NCBI RefSeq assembly: GCF_963677005.1
Contig: NZ_OY781616.1
Coordinates: 2,365,001-2,429,000 of the forward strand
Reading direction: 5' to 3'
DNA length: 64,000 nucleotides
From: Maridesulfovibrio sp.
Lineage (GTDB): Bacteria > Desulfobacterota > Desulfovibrionia > Desulfovibrionales > Desulfovibrionaceae
Shown here: one piece after another, positions 35,743 to 45,324 of the stretch
Numbering within the stretch: the stretch's first letter is position 1
Layout of the letters: the number at the start of each line of letters is the position of its first letter
Notes under the pieces: model-generated
Database searches by the model: none
Seen by the model: the letters and a program-made list of their open reading frames with translations, nothing else
What the model was told of the DNA's origin: nothing
Translations under genes and position numbers: made by a program

Positions 35743-36062
35743 GATATCACCTCAAGGCTTTATAATAACGAACCATTTTACCAAAGCAATAAGCATGCCC
35801 CAAGTAAATACAAGCGCTGCAGAAAATTTTAAATTTGTTATAAATAGTTCTTTACAACTCTTGAAAAATAGTTGAATAAGGGGGACTCAGCGTGACTGTG
35901 CGCACGACTACTTCTTCTCCCAATGTGGTAACCAAAGTTCCACGTCAGTCGAAAGATTTATTCTCCGTACCAGAGCCACCCTATAATTTTTACCTGGAAA
36001 ATCCAGGATCGACCGCTGTCGCGCGCGCCGTCGTTCAGATTTTTTTTCACCCAAGGCTTTTA
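35743..36062 (+). other. Divergent upstream region and 5' leader of the helicase gene
   Basis: 320 bp between the kinase and the DEAD-box helicase. A frame open from GTG 35892 (GGGGGA upstream) runs in phase into the helicase, adding 57 residues unlike the family. I treat it as leader, but the extended form cannot be excluded. RNA helicase genes often have long cold-responsive leaders; here that is only a suggestion. Confidence 0.4.
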
Positions 36063-37418
36063 ATGACCTTTTCCTCTTTTGCCTTCGACAAGCGTATCGA
36101 CGCCTGCGTTAAGGCCTGCGGCTACAAAGTCCCAACCCCGATTCAAAGCAGAACCATTCCGCTTATCCTCAAAGGATATGATGTGATGGGACTGGCCAGA
36201 ACCGGCACCGGTAAAACGGCTGCCTTTGCACTGCCGATACTGCAGAATCTTCTCAAACGGAAGAACACCGTAAAATCTCCAAGAGTCCTTATACTTGCTC
36301 CGACCAGAGAACTTGCGCTGCAGATCAACGAGAATTTCACTTCCTTTTCCCGCAACACCGGCATACGCAATTCTGTTGTGATGGGCGGCGTAGGCATGGC
36401 TCCTCAGATCAGGGCCTGCGCATCATCACAGATCATTGTCGCCTGCCCCGGACGTCTGGTTCAGCTCATTACTGAAAAAAAAGTCAACCTAAGTGCAATA
36501 GACACTCTGGTGCTTGATGAAGCAGACCGCATGCTCGACATGGGCTTTATGCCGGATATCAGACGAATTCTTTCCGTCCTTCCTGCCAAAAGACAGAACC
36601 TGCTCTTTTCCGCAACCATGCCCGGCCCGATCCAGACTCTGGCCGAACGGATTCTGGTTGCCCCGAAAACAGTGCGCATTGACTCGGTCTCCGAGGTCTC
36701 CAAGGTCGAACATACCTTTTACAAGGTTCATGACACCAGAAAGACCGAACTGCTTGGCGAGATCATCTCCAAAGCCGAACACAAAAGCATGCTGATTTTC
36801 ACCCGGACCAAGCACAAGGCGAAAAGGCTTTCGCGCTCTCTGTCCGCAAGGGGATATTCCAGTACCTTCCTGCAGGGCAATATGAGCCAGAATCAGCGCG
36901 AAAAAGCGCTGAACGGCTTCAGAACCGGTGAATTCAATATCATGGTGGCAACAGATATCGCCGCGCGCGGCATTGACTGCGACCGCATTACCCACGTCAT
37001 CAATTTCGATATGCCGGACACGGTAGAAACTTTTACGCACCGCATAGGCAGAACCGGCAGAGCCGGGCGTTCAGGGACAGTCATCAGCATGGTGACCAGG
37101 GACGACATCTCCCAGTTGCGGTCAGTTCAGCGGGCATTGAACATCAATGCCGAGTTGGAATCATCCGAATTTTCCGATGCACGTGAAGACCTGCTCGGAG
37201 GGGAACAGAAACGTTCCCGCAATACACCAAAGGCAAATTCCTCCCGCAGACGCGGCCCAGGCAACGGACGCAGCAACAACGGCAACTCCGCCCGCAGCAC
37301 CAGGCGCAGCGGCGGCAGATCCGAAAGCAGCAGCGAGCAACGCAACAACGGAAGCTCAGGGCGTAACAACGTGCGCAGCTCCGGGCGAAGCAAGGGAAGG
37401 AAACAACGGGCCGCATAA
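36063..37418 (+). CDS. DEAD-box ATP-dependent RNA helicase (RhlE-like)
   Basis: A 451-residue helicase unwinding RNA in ribosome assembly or RNA decay. Motifs in order: Q-motif TPIQSRTIP, I ARTGTGKTAAF, Ia PTRELALQ, II VLDEADRMLDMG, III FSATM, V ATDIAARGID, VI HRIGRTGRAGR. The tail of about 70 residues is rich in R, G, S and N and should bind RNA nonspecifically. The ATG at 36063 gives MTFSSFAFDKRI, the usual RhlE start, with AAGG upstream. The RRM gene downstream suggests a joint cold or RNA-chaperone role. Confidence 0.93.
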   Translation: MTFSSFAFDKRIDACVKACGYKVPTPIQSRTIPLILKGYDVMGLARTGTGKTAAFALPILQNLLKRKNTVKSPRVLILAPTRELALQINENFTSFSRNTGIRNSVVMGGVGMAPQIRACASSQIIVACPGRLVQLITEKKVNLSAIDTLVLDEADRMLDMGFMPDIRRILSVLPAKRQNLLFSATMPGPIQTLAERILVAPKTVRIDSVSEVSKVEHTFYKVHDTRKTELLGEIISKAEHKSMLIFTRTKHKAKRLSRSLSARGYSSTFLQGNMSQNQREKALNGFRTGEFNIMVATDIAARGIDCDRITHVINFDMPDTVETFTHRIGRTGRAGRSGTVISMVTRDDISQLRSVQRALNINAELESSEFSDAREDLLGGEQKRSRNTPKANSSRRRGPGNGRSNNGNSARSTRRSGGRSESSSEQRNNGSSGRNNVRSSGRSKGRKQRAA

Positions 37419-37448
37419 CTCTTTTTGAGATTCTGCAGTCCTTAACAG

Positions 37449-37472
37449 AAAAAAATCCCGGCAAACCGGGAT
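37449..37472 (-). terminator. Minus-strand hairpin terminator between helicase and RRM genes
   Basis: On the minus strand ATCCCGG-TTTG-CCGGGAT is followed by seven T (including the last stem base). No minus-strand gene ends here; the nearest is the aminopeptidase at 37878, so it would stop antisense read-through. In the plus direction the hairpin has no T-run. Confidence 0.55.
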
Positions 37473-37538
37473 AGTGCCGATGTCATCCAACCCGATGACC
37501 GACGCAATATAACAAAGAAAAAAACACAGGAGAAAGAC

Positions 37539-37805
37539 ATGTCCAAAAATTTATACGTAGGTAACCTCGCATGGGCCACTACAGAAGAAGAAGTTCGCGC
37601 AGCTTTTGAAGCATTCGGCGATGTAACATCCGTAAAACTTATCGACGATCGTGAAACCGGCCGTCCCCGCGGTTTCGGTTTTGTTGAAATGAGCGACGAT
37701 TCTGAAGCAATTGAAGCAATCAACGCACTGAACGGCAAAGAAATCGGTGGCCGCAACATCAAGGTCAACGAAGCCAAGCCCCGCGCAGAACGTCCCCGCT
37801 GGTAG
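37539..37805 (+). CDS. RRM-type RNA-binding protein
   Basis: An 88-residue single RNA recognition motif protein. RNP2 is LYVGNL (5-10) and RNP1 is RGFGFVEM (47-54), with the aromatic residues that stack on RNA present. The tail is KPRAERPRW. ATG 37539 follows AGGAGAAAGAC. Proteins of this kind in bacteria are often cold-induced RNA chaperones. It follows the helicase gene by 120 bp and has its own strong terminator. Confidence 0.95.
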   Translation: MSKNLYVGNLAWATTEEEVRAAFEAFGDVTSVKLIDDRETGRPRGFGFVEMSDDSEAIEAINALNGKEIGGRNIKVNEAKPRAERPRW

Positions 37806-37835
37806 AATCATTTTTCTGCAGTGATATGAACTGCC

Positions 37836-37868
37836 GCCGCCTCTCCGCAAGGAGGGGCGGCTTTTTTT
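37836..37868 (+). terminator. Rho-independent terminator of the RRM gene
   Basis: GCCGCCTCTCC (37836-37846) pairs with GGAGGGGCGGC (37851-37861) around GCAA, followed by seven T. Confidence 0.92.
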
Positions 37869-37877
37869 ATGGGCTGT

Positions 37878-39383
37878 CTAAATATCTTCAAGATCAATGC
37901 GCGAAGCAATTTCCACAAGGGTCCGGACTCCGAAACCGGTTCCCCCGGCTGCTCCGGCAGGGGTCTTCTTCTTGCGCCAGGCCGGACCGGCGATATCCAG
38001 ATGCGCCCAGGGCACATTTTCCGGCACAAACTCCTTCAGAAACATTCCGGCATGAATTGTCATGCCCTCACGCGAGCCAACATTCTTGAGGTCCGCGACT
38101 TCACTTTTAAGCTCTTCCTTGTAGATATCCCAGAGCGGCATGGGCCAGAACCTTTCGCCTACGCTCATGCCGGACTCCATAACCAGATTGCGCATATACT
38201 TTGAGTTATCCATCACCGCAGCCACATTCCAGCCGAATGCGACGATGCATCCCCCGGTAAGAGTCGCCAGATCTATGATGGCGGCTGGTTCAAACTGGGA
38301 CGAGAAGGACAGAGTATCACAAAGCAGGAGTCGCCCTTCCGCATCTGTATTCAAAACCTCGATTGTCTTGCCGGAAAAAGAGGTAACGACCTCGCCCGGA
38401 CGGGTGGAGGTTGAGTCGGGCATATTGTCCGCGCAGGGCAGCAGTGCGGTTACAGGGATATCCGGGCAGGTTTCACCAAGGACATGGAAGAACCCGAGAA
38501 TGGCGGCTGCTCCGGCCATATCGCACTTCATGTCTTCTATGGCTCCCGTGGGCTTCAATGAAATGCCGCCGGAATCGAAGGTTACCCCCTTTCCGACCAG
38601 TACCAGCGGCTTCTGGCCTTCACGATCTTTCGGGCAATATTCAAGAATGATCATTCTCGGTTCATCCGCAGATCCGCGAAACACGGATGCGTAGGCACCA
38701 AGCCCCTTATCCGTGATTTCCTTGCGCTTCATCTGACGGAACCTGAACCCGTATTTCTTGGCCATTTTCCGTGCTTCCTCGGCCAGATAAATGGGATTGG
38801 CAACATTGGGCGGCATGTTTACCAGATCGCGGGCATAGGAAGTTCCCATCCCAACGGCCTCGCCTTTTCCAACTGCTTCAGCAAAATGTTCCGGAGGTTC
38901 TTCAGCAGTGAAAAAACGCACGGTTTCCGGAAAGTCCTTTTTCTTGTCCTTCTCGCTTTTAAACATGTCGAAGGTGTACAGCCCGCTTACTGCGGCAGAG
39001 ACAAAATGCTCATACCTGTCTTCAAGCACAATTCCCTCAAAGGCAACCAGCGGGACACCAACAGTGCGAAACTCAAGCTCCCGGCATCCGGCGAATGCGG
39101 CCGAAACTGCCTGCGAAAACTGCTCGACCCCGAAATCCTTCTGCGGCCCGAGCCCGATCAGAAAAACCCGGCGGATATTGGCTCCGGAACCATACACGAC
39201 GGCTGATTTTCCCAGTTCTCCCGAGAAATCAGCAAGAGCGGGGGAATCGGCAACCCAAGCAGCTCTGGAAGCCATCCAGTTTCCGAATCCGGGAAGATAA
39301 TCTTCAGCGTCCTTGAAAACGAAAAAAATCACCGCGTCTGCGGCCCACGCCGCTTCCGGCTCCACTACTATATTGAATTCCAT
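37878..39383 (-). CDS. pepA: Leucyl aminopeptidase (M17, PepA)
   Basis: Cytosolic metallo-aminopeptidase of 501 residues. The catalytic C-terminal domain shows the M17 features: VGKGVTFDSGGISLKP near 275, with Lys and Asp metal ligands, DMAGAAAILG, and the family signature NTDAEGRL near 347. The N-terminal domain is typical of hexameric PepA. ATG 39383 follows GGAGAT. It stands next to an ABC binding-protein gene on the same strand (38 bp apart), perhaps by chance, perhaps as a peptide-use unit. Confidence 0.94.
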   Translation of the reverse strand: MEFNIVVEPEAAWAADAVIFFVFKDAEDYLPGFGNWMASRAAWVADSPALADFSGELGKSAVVYGSGANIRRVFLIGLGPQKDFGVEQFSQAVSAAFAGCRELEFRTVGVPLVAFEGIVLEDRYEHFVSAAVSGLYTFDMFKSEKDKKKDFPETVRFFTAEEPPEHFAEAVGKGEAVGMGTSYARDLVNMPPNVANPIYLAEEARKMAKKYGFRFRQMKRKEITDKGLGAYASVFRGSADEPRMIILEYCPKDREGQKPLVLVGKGVTFDSGGISLKPTGAIEDMKCDMAGAAAILGFFHVLGETCPDIPVTALLPCADNMPDSTSTRPGEVVTSFSGKTIEVLNTDAEGRLLLCDTLSFSSQFEPAAIIDLATLTGGCIVAFGWNVAAVMDNSKYMRNLVMESGMSVGERFWPMPLWDIYKEELKSEVADLKNVGSREGMTIHAGMFLKEFVPENVPWAHLDIAGPAWRKKKTPAGAAGGTGFGVRTLVEIASRIDLEDI

Positions 39384-39421
39384 ATCAATCTCCGTAAGAC
39401 AAATTCAGTTATGTTCCGGCA

Positions 39422-40552
39422 TCAGTTGGGAGAAATCTGTTCCACAAAAGAAAAACTGCCCTCTGAATAACGCACTATATCCACTGTTTTCATGGGCACA
39501 CGAACACCTTCGGGGTAGGAAATCTCCCCGGTTACACCCTTGAATTTCGATGTTGCCGCCAGAGAATTGCGGACCGATTCGGGATCGGACTTTCCGGCCC
39601 GTTCAATGGCATCGGCCAGAAGCATCAGGGTATCATAGCCGAGCGCGGCAAATCCTGATTCAGGCACCACGCCGAATTTCTGCTCATAACTGCTTACGAA
39701 GTCCTGTACAGCCGGGTCCGGATTATCAAGGGCCACGTGGGTGGCGAAATAAATATCATGAGCGAATTGCGCAGGAACTTTGTGCAGTTCGGGAGTATCA
39801 AAGCCGTCTCCGGAGACAATGGGCTGATTGTTTCCGGCGCTGCGCATCTGGGTGACGTACTTCGGAACATCCGGCGGGATCGAGGAAAGGAAAAGGACGT
39901 CCGGTGTAACTTCCTTGTCGCTTGGCAGCGGATACTGAGATGTTCCGGTGTTATACCAGACCTCATCAATTATCTTGCCGCCGTACTTGCGGTATCTGCG
40001 CTTGAAATATTTGGACAGGGTCTTGGTGAATTCCGTTGAGATGTTCGTACCTACGAAACAATTTTCGGTTTTCAACCTGCGTTTGGCGAATTTCGCAACA
40101 GCTCTGGCCTGCATGTTGTCCCCGAACGCCGCCATGAAAAAGTACTTGCCGTACATGTACGGAAGATTCTGCATGGTGGCCCCGGAAGTTATGAAAACGA
40201 TATTCTTGGCCGTAACAGCAGGGGCTGCCGCCATTACGTAATCAGTATCGTTCAGTCCCACTACCGCGGTTATCCCGCTCTCGCCGGCCAGAATCTGCGA
40301 GGCCATCAGCGTGGAGTCCTGATTGGACCGGCAATCCGAAACAACCAGACTCAGTTTTTTGCCGAGAACACCGCCCCGTGAATTGATTATATCCTTTGCC
40401 AGCTCCATGCCGTGCAGTCCGGGCTGGTCTATTGCAGCCATATTGCCGGTGAGGTTGTAAAGCACCCCGACCTTGATGGTATCCAGACCGGCGAACGCGC
40501 TGGAAGAAAACATGAAAACAAACACAATAAAAATTAAATACCGCAATCGCAT
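39422..40552 (-). CDS. Branched-chain amino-acid type ABC binding protein (LivJ-like, Peripla_BP_6)
   Basis: A 376-residue secreted protein. A signal peptide (MRLRYLIFIVFVFMF, cut at SAFA) is followed by IKVGVLYNLTGNMAAIDQPGL, in which a LivJ-type ligand site is recognised. ATG 40552 is preceded by GGGGG; the in-frame ATG at 40564 is less likely. No permease or ATPase genes follow, so it may work with a distant Liv system or act as a sensor protein. Confidence 0.88.
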   Translation of the reverse strand: MRLRYLIFIVFVFMFSSSAFAGLDTIKVGVLYNLTGNMAAIDQPGLHGMELAKDIINSRGGVLGKKLSLVVSDCRSNQDSTLMASQILAGESGITAVVGLNDTDYVMAAAPAVTAKNIVFITSGATMQNLPYMYGKYFFMAAFGDNMQARAVAKFAKRRLKTENCFVGTNISTEFTKTLSKYFKRRYRKYGGKIIDEVWYNTGTSQYPLPSDKEVTPDVLFLSSIPPDVPKYVTQMRSAGNNQPIVSGDGFDTPELHKVPAQFAHDIYFATHVALDNPDPAVQDFVSSYEQKFGVVPESGFAALGYDTLMLLADAIERAGKSDPESVRNSLAATSKFKGVTGEISYPEGVRVPMKTVDIVRYSEGSFSFVEQISPN

Positions 40553-40643
40553 ATATCCCCCCATGGAACCTGTTGTTCAATACATATCAAAAAAATTTTT
40601 TCCCGAACAGAGCCTTGGGGATGACCAGTCTGAAAGACATCCC

Positions 40644-42128
40644 CTAGAACTTCTTCTCCATGGAAAGCTTGGCCTGCTGGGCTTCCAGAAACTGCTGAAA
40701 CTTGCTCAGTTCAGCCTCTCTCTTCTCCGGAATCTGCGGAAATTCAGATTCCGACCGGTAACGTTTATCAGCAAGTGCACGACTGACCGGAGGTTCGTTC
40801 ATAACGCCCTGCCAGCCTGAAGTATCACGCACCAGACGGCTCGGATAACTAACGCCGATAAAAGCCCTGGTCACGCGGGAGTTGTCCCGCAGTTTGCGCA
40901 TGTCCTTGAACTCCTTGCGCACGCTCACTTCCCGGACCATCTTGTCCAGACTGACCATTTTCTGCGGCATGGTGGAATACTCGAACACTGCGGCATGGTT
41001 ATTCAAAAGTTGCCCCTTGTCTCCCGCTGTTGCCGGGTCGATATAAAACGCAGCATAAAGACCGGACTGGTCGTAAACGGAAAGATCACAGGAAAGATCC
41101 ACGCCCACCCCGCAGGTAAGACAGGTCACATTGCGATGCCGAGGCAGGACATCACGGCGCAGCCACTGCTCTTCGTTTGAGGGGTCATCAATCGTCCTTT
41201 TATTCTCCGGGGCAAATTCGCGAACCGGTGACTTGATCAGCGTCGCGGCATAAAGTTCACTTGTCTGCATCCACGCGGCAAGCCCTAGAACGCCCTTGAA
41301 ATCACGGCGTCTTCTGCGGGCCAGCATAAAAAGTCCCCTGTAAAGATGATCCAGAGTGGTTCCGCCCTCTTCCTTTGAGTCGAACATGATATATTCGTTG
41401 AATCCACCGGACAGAGTCAGGTTGAACGGTGTGCGGATCAGGACACTGCCGGTATCATTCGTCGGCACCAGAAAGTCCGCCATGTCGTGACCGTCGGTAG
41501 GCAGCCAGGCCATGGTTCCGCCGATAGTAATCATTGTGCCCAGCATTTTCATGTAGTCATTGGGAATTTCTCCGAGTCCCCCCACTCCAATCGAATATTC
41601 GGTCTGGGAAAAACTGTGTGAAAACATGCGGCTTTCATCCACCCTTGAATGGAAAATATCCGCCACCGAACCGATGACCTTGATCTCAGCCTGAACGTTT
41701 TCTCCCGGAATAAATCTGAAATTGCCGATGGGGGAATCCATCTGCTCCATGCTGTCCCAGTTTTCAAGGGCCTGCCGTTCCCAATGCACGGACTGCAGAA
41801 AACTCATCGCCTCACTGCGGGTGGAAAAAATATTCAGCGACGACACCATGCCTGCCGTTTCCAGCACATTACGGCAATAAGGCTGCAGCCCCCAGATAGC
41901 CAGGGCTCCGTTGCCCATTTTCAATTCTTTCAGGGTTCGGACAATAATCCTTATTCCGGCACTGGACAGATAACTGACCCCGCTCATGTCAAAAGCCATG
42001 CAGGCAGGTCTGTCTGCGGAAAAAATATTCTCCACCCCCCGGTCAAACTCCGCTGCACCGTAAGCATCCACCCTGCCGCCCAGTTCCACCAACACAGTAT
42101 CTGCGTGCCTGCTGACGTTTATATCCAT
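40644..42128 (-). CDS. STAS-domain protein with unrecognised C-terminal part
   Basis: A 494-residue cytoplasmic protein. Residues 1-110 are a STAS/anti-sigma-antagonist domain (VELGGRVDAYGAAEFDRG, then MSGVSYLSSAGIRIIV, where the Ser of LSSAG is the usual phospho-site). The remaining 380 residues carry motifs such as YSIGVGGLGEIPNDY, PTDGHDMADFLVP, and TCLTCGVGVDLSC, with three cysteines. I know no family for this part. Its size and acidic/Gly-rich blocks recall regulatory proteins of partner-switching systems. ATG 42128 follows AGGAGA. It is divergent from the iron-sulfur gene. Confidence 0.75.
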   Translation of the reverse strand: MDINVSRHADTVLVELGGRVDAYGAAEFDRGVENIFSADRPACMAFDMSGVSYLSSAGIRIIVRTLKELKMGNGALAIWGLQPYCRNVLETAGMVSSLNIFSTRSEAMSFLQSVHWERQALENWDSMEQMDSPIGNFRFIPGENVQAEIKVIGSVADIFHSRVDESRMFSHSFSQTEYSIGVGGLGEIPNDYMKMLGTMITIGGTMAWLPTDGHDMADFLVPTNDTGSVLIRTPFNLTLSGGFNEYIMFDSKEEGGTTLDHLYRGLFMLARRRRRDFKGVLGLAAWMQTSELYAATLIKSPVREFAPENKRTIDDPSNEEQWLRRDVLPRHRNVTCLTCGVGVDLSCDLSVYDQSGLYAAFYIDPATAGDKGQLLNNHAAVFEYSTMPQKMVSLDKMVREVSVRKEFKDMRKLRDNSRVTRAFIGVSYPSRLVRDTSGWQGVMNEPPVSRALADKRYRSESEFPQIPEKREAELSKFQQFLEAQQAKLSMEKKF

Positions 42129-42251
42129 GTTATCTCCTGTTTATCAGTCGAGGTCAGAATAGACACAACAACGGCATGTTGTGAAGTTGCTTTCGGAAAA
42201 ACTGTACTATTTTTCGTGGCTCTGGTATTTCTGAAACCAAGAGGAAGGTCC

Positions 42252-43166
42252 ATGAAAAAATTGCTGCACAAGTTCATCCCGGACACCGCTACCGGTAATT
42301 TTCTCAAGCAGGCTCTTGAGGATAAAAACATGACCATGAAGGATGTCCTTCACGGCTACATGTATATTCGCTGGCCCAGAGAATACATAGGAGCAGCGCT
42401 TGGGGAGAATAATCTCGCCCCGATAGTCGACTTCATTTCAAGCCTCATGGCCTCTCCGACAGACCCGGAAAAACGAAACCGACTGAAAAAAGATTTTGCG
42501 GACGGTTATCACGGCAAGATTATCACCACCGAGGAGGCTTCACGGCTGGTCAGGCTGGACAGGACAGTATCCACCACCCTGCCGGAAACGATTCTGCCGT
42601 TCAGCAAAGCTCGCGACATCATAATCGAAAATCCGGGGCACATCGCTGTTCTTGAGTGTCCCTGCCGCGCATCCCGCAAAAACCCGTGTAAACCGCTTGA
42701 TGTCTGCCTGATTGTCGGCGATCCCTTCGCTTCTTTCGTGGAAAAGAACCACCCGGACAAGGCCAGAAGAATCTCACCGGACGAGGCTGTCCGAATTCTG
42801 GAAGCCGAAAATGCCAGAGGCCACGTGCACCACGCCTTTTTCAAGGATGTCATGCTCGGAAGGTTCTACGCCATCTGCAACTGCTGCTCCTGCTGCTGCG
42901 GGGCAATGGAAGCCATGAGAAACGGCATTCCCATGCTCGCGCCCTCGGGATATATCGCAGTCGTTGATCCGCACAAGTGCATCGGATGCGGACAATGCAT
43001 GGAGTACTGCCCCTTCGGAGCAATGGCAGTACGCGACAAGCGGATGCGCATCGATCCGACAAAATGCATGGGCTGCGGAGTATGCGTAAACAAGTGCCGC
43101 AAGGACGCCCTGCATCTGGCCAGAAACAAAAAACACCCCGCCCCGCTGCTTGTAGACGAATTGTAG
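42252..43166 (+). CDS. 4Fe-4S cluster protein with cysteine-rich centre
   Basis: A 304-residue cytoplasmic protein of unknown job. Two C-terminal ferredoxin-type motifs are seen at 243-253 (CIGCGQCMEYC) and 272-282 (CMGCGVCVNKC). Upstream there are further cysteine groups: C136/C138 and C146/C152 (ECPCRA, PCKPLDVC), and a striking C209-C216 cluster (CNCCSCCCG). These could hold a third, unusual metal site. ATG 42252 follows GAGGAAGG. The same architecture appears in iron-sulfur proteins of anaerobes. A redox or metal-sensing role is only inference. Confidence 0.85.
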   Translation: MKKLLHKFIPDTATGNFLKQALEDKNMTMKDVLHGYMYIRWPREYIGAALGENNLAPIVDFISSLMASPTDPEKRNRLKKDFADGYHGKIITTEEASRLVRLDRTVSTTLPETILPFSKARDIIIENPGHIAVLECPCRASRKNPCKPLDVCLIVGDPFASFVEKNHPDKARRISPDEAVRILEAENARGHVHHAFFKDVMLGRFYAICNCCSCCCGAMEAMRNGIPMLAPSGYIAVVDPHKCIGCGQCMEYCPFGAMAVRDKRMRIDPTKCMGCGVCVNKCRKDALHLARNKKHPAPLLVDEL

Positions 43167-43173
43167 GGACTGT

Positions 43174-45324
43174 CTAAAAATCCGACTTACGCATGGAGAG
43201 CGAGATACGTTTGCGCTCAAGGTCCACTTCCAGAACCCTGACCCGGACAGGCAGTCCGGGATGTACAACTTCCGCCGGGTCACGGACGAAAGTGTCGGCA
43301 AGACGGCTGATATGAACAAGCCCGTCCTGATGCACGCCGATATCCACAAATGCCCCGAAAGCGGTTACGTTGGTAACTACTCCGTCCAGCATCATGCCTT
43401 CACGCAGGTCTTCCACTTCCCGCACCGAATCATCAAAGCTGACATTCTCGAATTCACGGCGCGGGTCACGGCCCGGCTTTTCCAGCTCCTGCATGATATC
43501 TTTCAAAGTGGGCAGACCGATGTCATCGGAAATGTATTTTTCAAGCTCAATGCCGTTTCTGAGTTCCGCTGAACTGATCAGATCGGAAACATCCGCCTTG
43601 AGGTCTCCTGCCATTGCGGCCACGGTCTTATACCGCTCCGGATGAACAGCCGTTGCATCAAGCGGATTCTTTGCCCCGCTGATGCGCAGGAATCCGGCGC
43701 ACTGCTCATATGCCTTCGGTCCTAGACGGGCGACTTTCAACAAATCCCGCCGGGACATAAACGGCCCGTTCTCATCACGGTGGCGAATTATGTTGGCGGC
43801 CAGCACCGGACCAAGCCCGGAAACGAACTGCAAAAGCCTCGCACTGGCGGTATTAAGCTCCACCCCGACCATGTTCACGCAGGATTCGACCACCCGGCCC
43901 AGACTGTCTGCCAGACCTTTCTGATCCACATCGTGCTGATACTGCCCCACGCCGATGGATTTGGGATCGATCTTGACCAGCTCCGCCAGCGGGTCCATGA
44001 GCCTGCGCCCGATGGAAACCGCTCCGCGCACGGTAATGTCGTAATCCGGAAATTCCTCGCGGGCAGCTTCCGAAGCAGAATACACCGATGCCCCGGATTC
44101 ATTGACCATGATGATCTGTATCGACTCGTCCAGTCCGAGATCCCTTACGAACTGCCAAGTTTCACGTCCGGCAGTACCGTTGCCCACGGCCACGGCCTCG
44201 ATATTGTATTTACCGACCAGCTTTCTGACAGTTTCGGCCGCCTCTTCCTTCTTTCCTGCGGATGTAACAGGATAGATGGTGCTGTTATAAAGCAGCCCGC
44301 CCTGCTCATCGAGGCAGACAAGCTTGGCTCCGGTACGAAAACCGGGATCAAGCGCCATTATCCTTTTGCGCCCAAGCGGAGGAGCAAGCAGAATTTCGCG
44401 CAGGTTGGAAGCAAAAACAGCAACCGCCTCTTTTTCGGCCTTTTCCAGCAGCGCGGCACGCAGTTCGGTTTCCATCTGCGGGGCCAGCAGACGTTTGTAA
44501 CTGTCGGTCGCGGCCTTCTCCACTTCCTTTGAAGCGGCTGATGAGGAGCGCACAACTATACGATGCAACGCCTTGAGCCCTTCACCCTCATCCGGGCGGA
44601 CAGTCACTTTCAAAAATTTATCCCGTTCACCACGGAAAAGAGCCAGCAGACGATGTCCCGCCGCCCGCCTAGCAGGTTCACTCCAGTCAAACCAGTCCCG
44701 AAATTTGGCGGCCTTTTCCTTGGCTTCCGGTTCAAGTGCAGCCTTGGCAGCCTTTGATTCAAGCACGGCTCCGCGTTCGAAAAGCGCACGCACGGCCTTA
44801 CGGCAACCACTGTTTTCAGCAATCTTCTCCGCAATTATGTCCCGGGCTCCGGCAAGGGCCTCATCAACGGACGCAACACCTTTTTCCGGGTTCACAAAAG
44901 CCGCAGCCTCTTTCACCGGGTCGCACTTCTGAGCAAAGACCTTGTAAGCAAGAGGCTCCAAACCCTTGAGTACGGCAGCCTGTCCCTTTGTCTTGCGCTT
45001 GGGCTTGAACGGAAGATAAAGATCCTCCAGTTCCCGCATTGTTGCTGCGGCATTGATCCGATTCCGCAGGTCATCGTCAAGACGCCCCTGCTCGTCTATA
45101 GATTTGAGCACGGTCTCCCTGCGCCGGTCCAGCTCGGCAAATCTGGCATGCAGGTCGCTGACGGCCGAAACCCCGACCTCGTCCATGCTGCCGGTGGCCT
45201 CCTTGCGGTAGCGGGATATGAACGGAATTGTCGCGCCCTCATCAAGCAGGGCGACAACGGCCTTAACATTGTTTGCAGGAAGGTTCAGTTCCGCGGCAAT
45301 ACGGGAAATGTTGTCTGGATTCAT
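43174..45324 (-). CDS. tex: Tex-family transcription accessory / RNA-binding protein
   Basis: A 716-residue nucleic-acid-binding protein. It has the Tex N-terminal helical region (FISRYRKEATGSMDEV), a YqgF/RuvC-like domain (IMALDPGFRTGAKLV near 325), helix-hairpin-helix repeats (SARLLQFVSGLGPVLAANII), and a C-terminal S1 domain (LREGMMLDGVVTNVTAFGAFVDIGVHQDGLVHISRL). The gene ends 8 bp after the convergent iron-sulfur gene. A repeat copy lies about 40 bp upstream of its start. Confidence 0.94.
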   Translation of the reverse strand: MNPDNISRIAAELNLPANNVKAVVALLDEGATIPFISRYRKEATGSMDEVGVSAVSDLHARFAELDRRRETVLKSIDEQGRLDDDLRNRINAAATMRELEDLYLPFKPKRKTKGQAAVLKGLEPLAYKVFAQKCDPVKEAAAFVNPEKGVASVDEALAGARDIIAEKIAENSGCRKAVRALFERGAVLESKAAKAALEPEAKEKAAKFRDWFDWSEPARRAAGHRLLALFRGERDKFLKVTVRPDEGEGLKALHRIVVRSSSAASKEVEKAATDSYKRLLAPQMETELRAALLEKAEKEAVAVFASNLREILLAPPLGRKRIMALDPGFRTGAKLVCLDEQGGLLYNSTIYPVTSAGKKEEAAETVRKLVGKYNIEAVAVGNGTAGRETWQFVRDLGLDESIQIIMVNESGASVYSASEAAREEFPDYDITVRGAVSIGRRLMDPLAELVKIDPKSIGVGQYQHDVDQKGLADSLGRVVESCVNMVGVELNTASARLLQFVSGLGPVLAANIIRHRDENGPFMSRRDLLKVARLGPKAYEQCAGFLRISGAKNPLDATAVHPERYKTVAAMAGDLKADVSDLISSAELRNGIELEKYISDDIGLPTLKDIMQELEKPGRDPRREFENVSFDDSVREVEDLREGMMLDGVVTNVTAFGAFVDIGVHQDGLVHISRLADTFVRDPAEVVHPGLPVRVRVLEVDLERKRISLSMRKSDF

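Noticed and set aside
35892..36062. N-terminal extension of the DEAD-box helicase from GTG 35892
   Set aside because: The 57 extra residues do not resemble the family, and ATG 36063 gives the usual start. GGGGGA before 35892 keeps some doubt.
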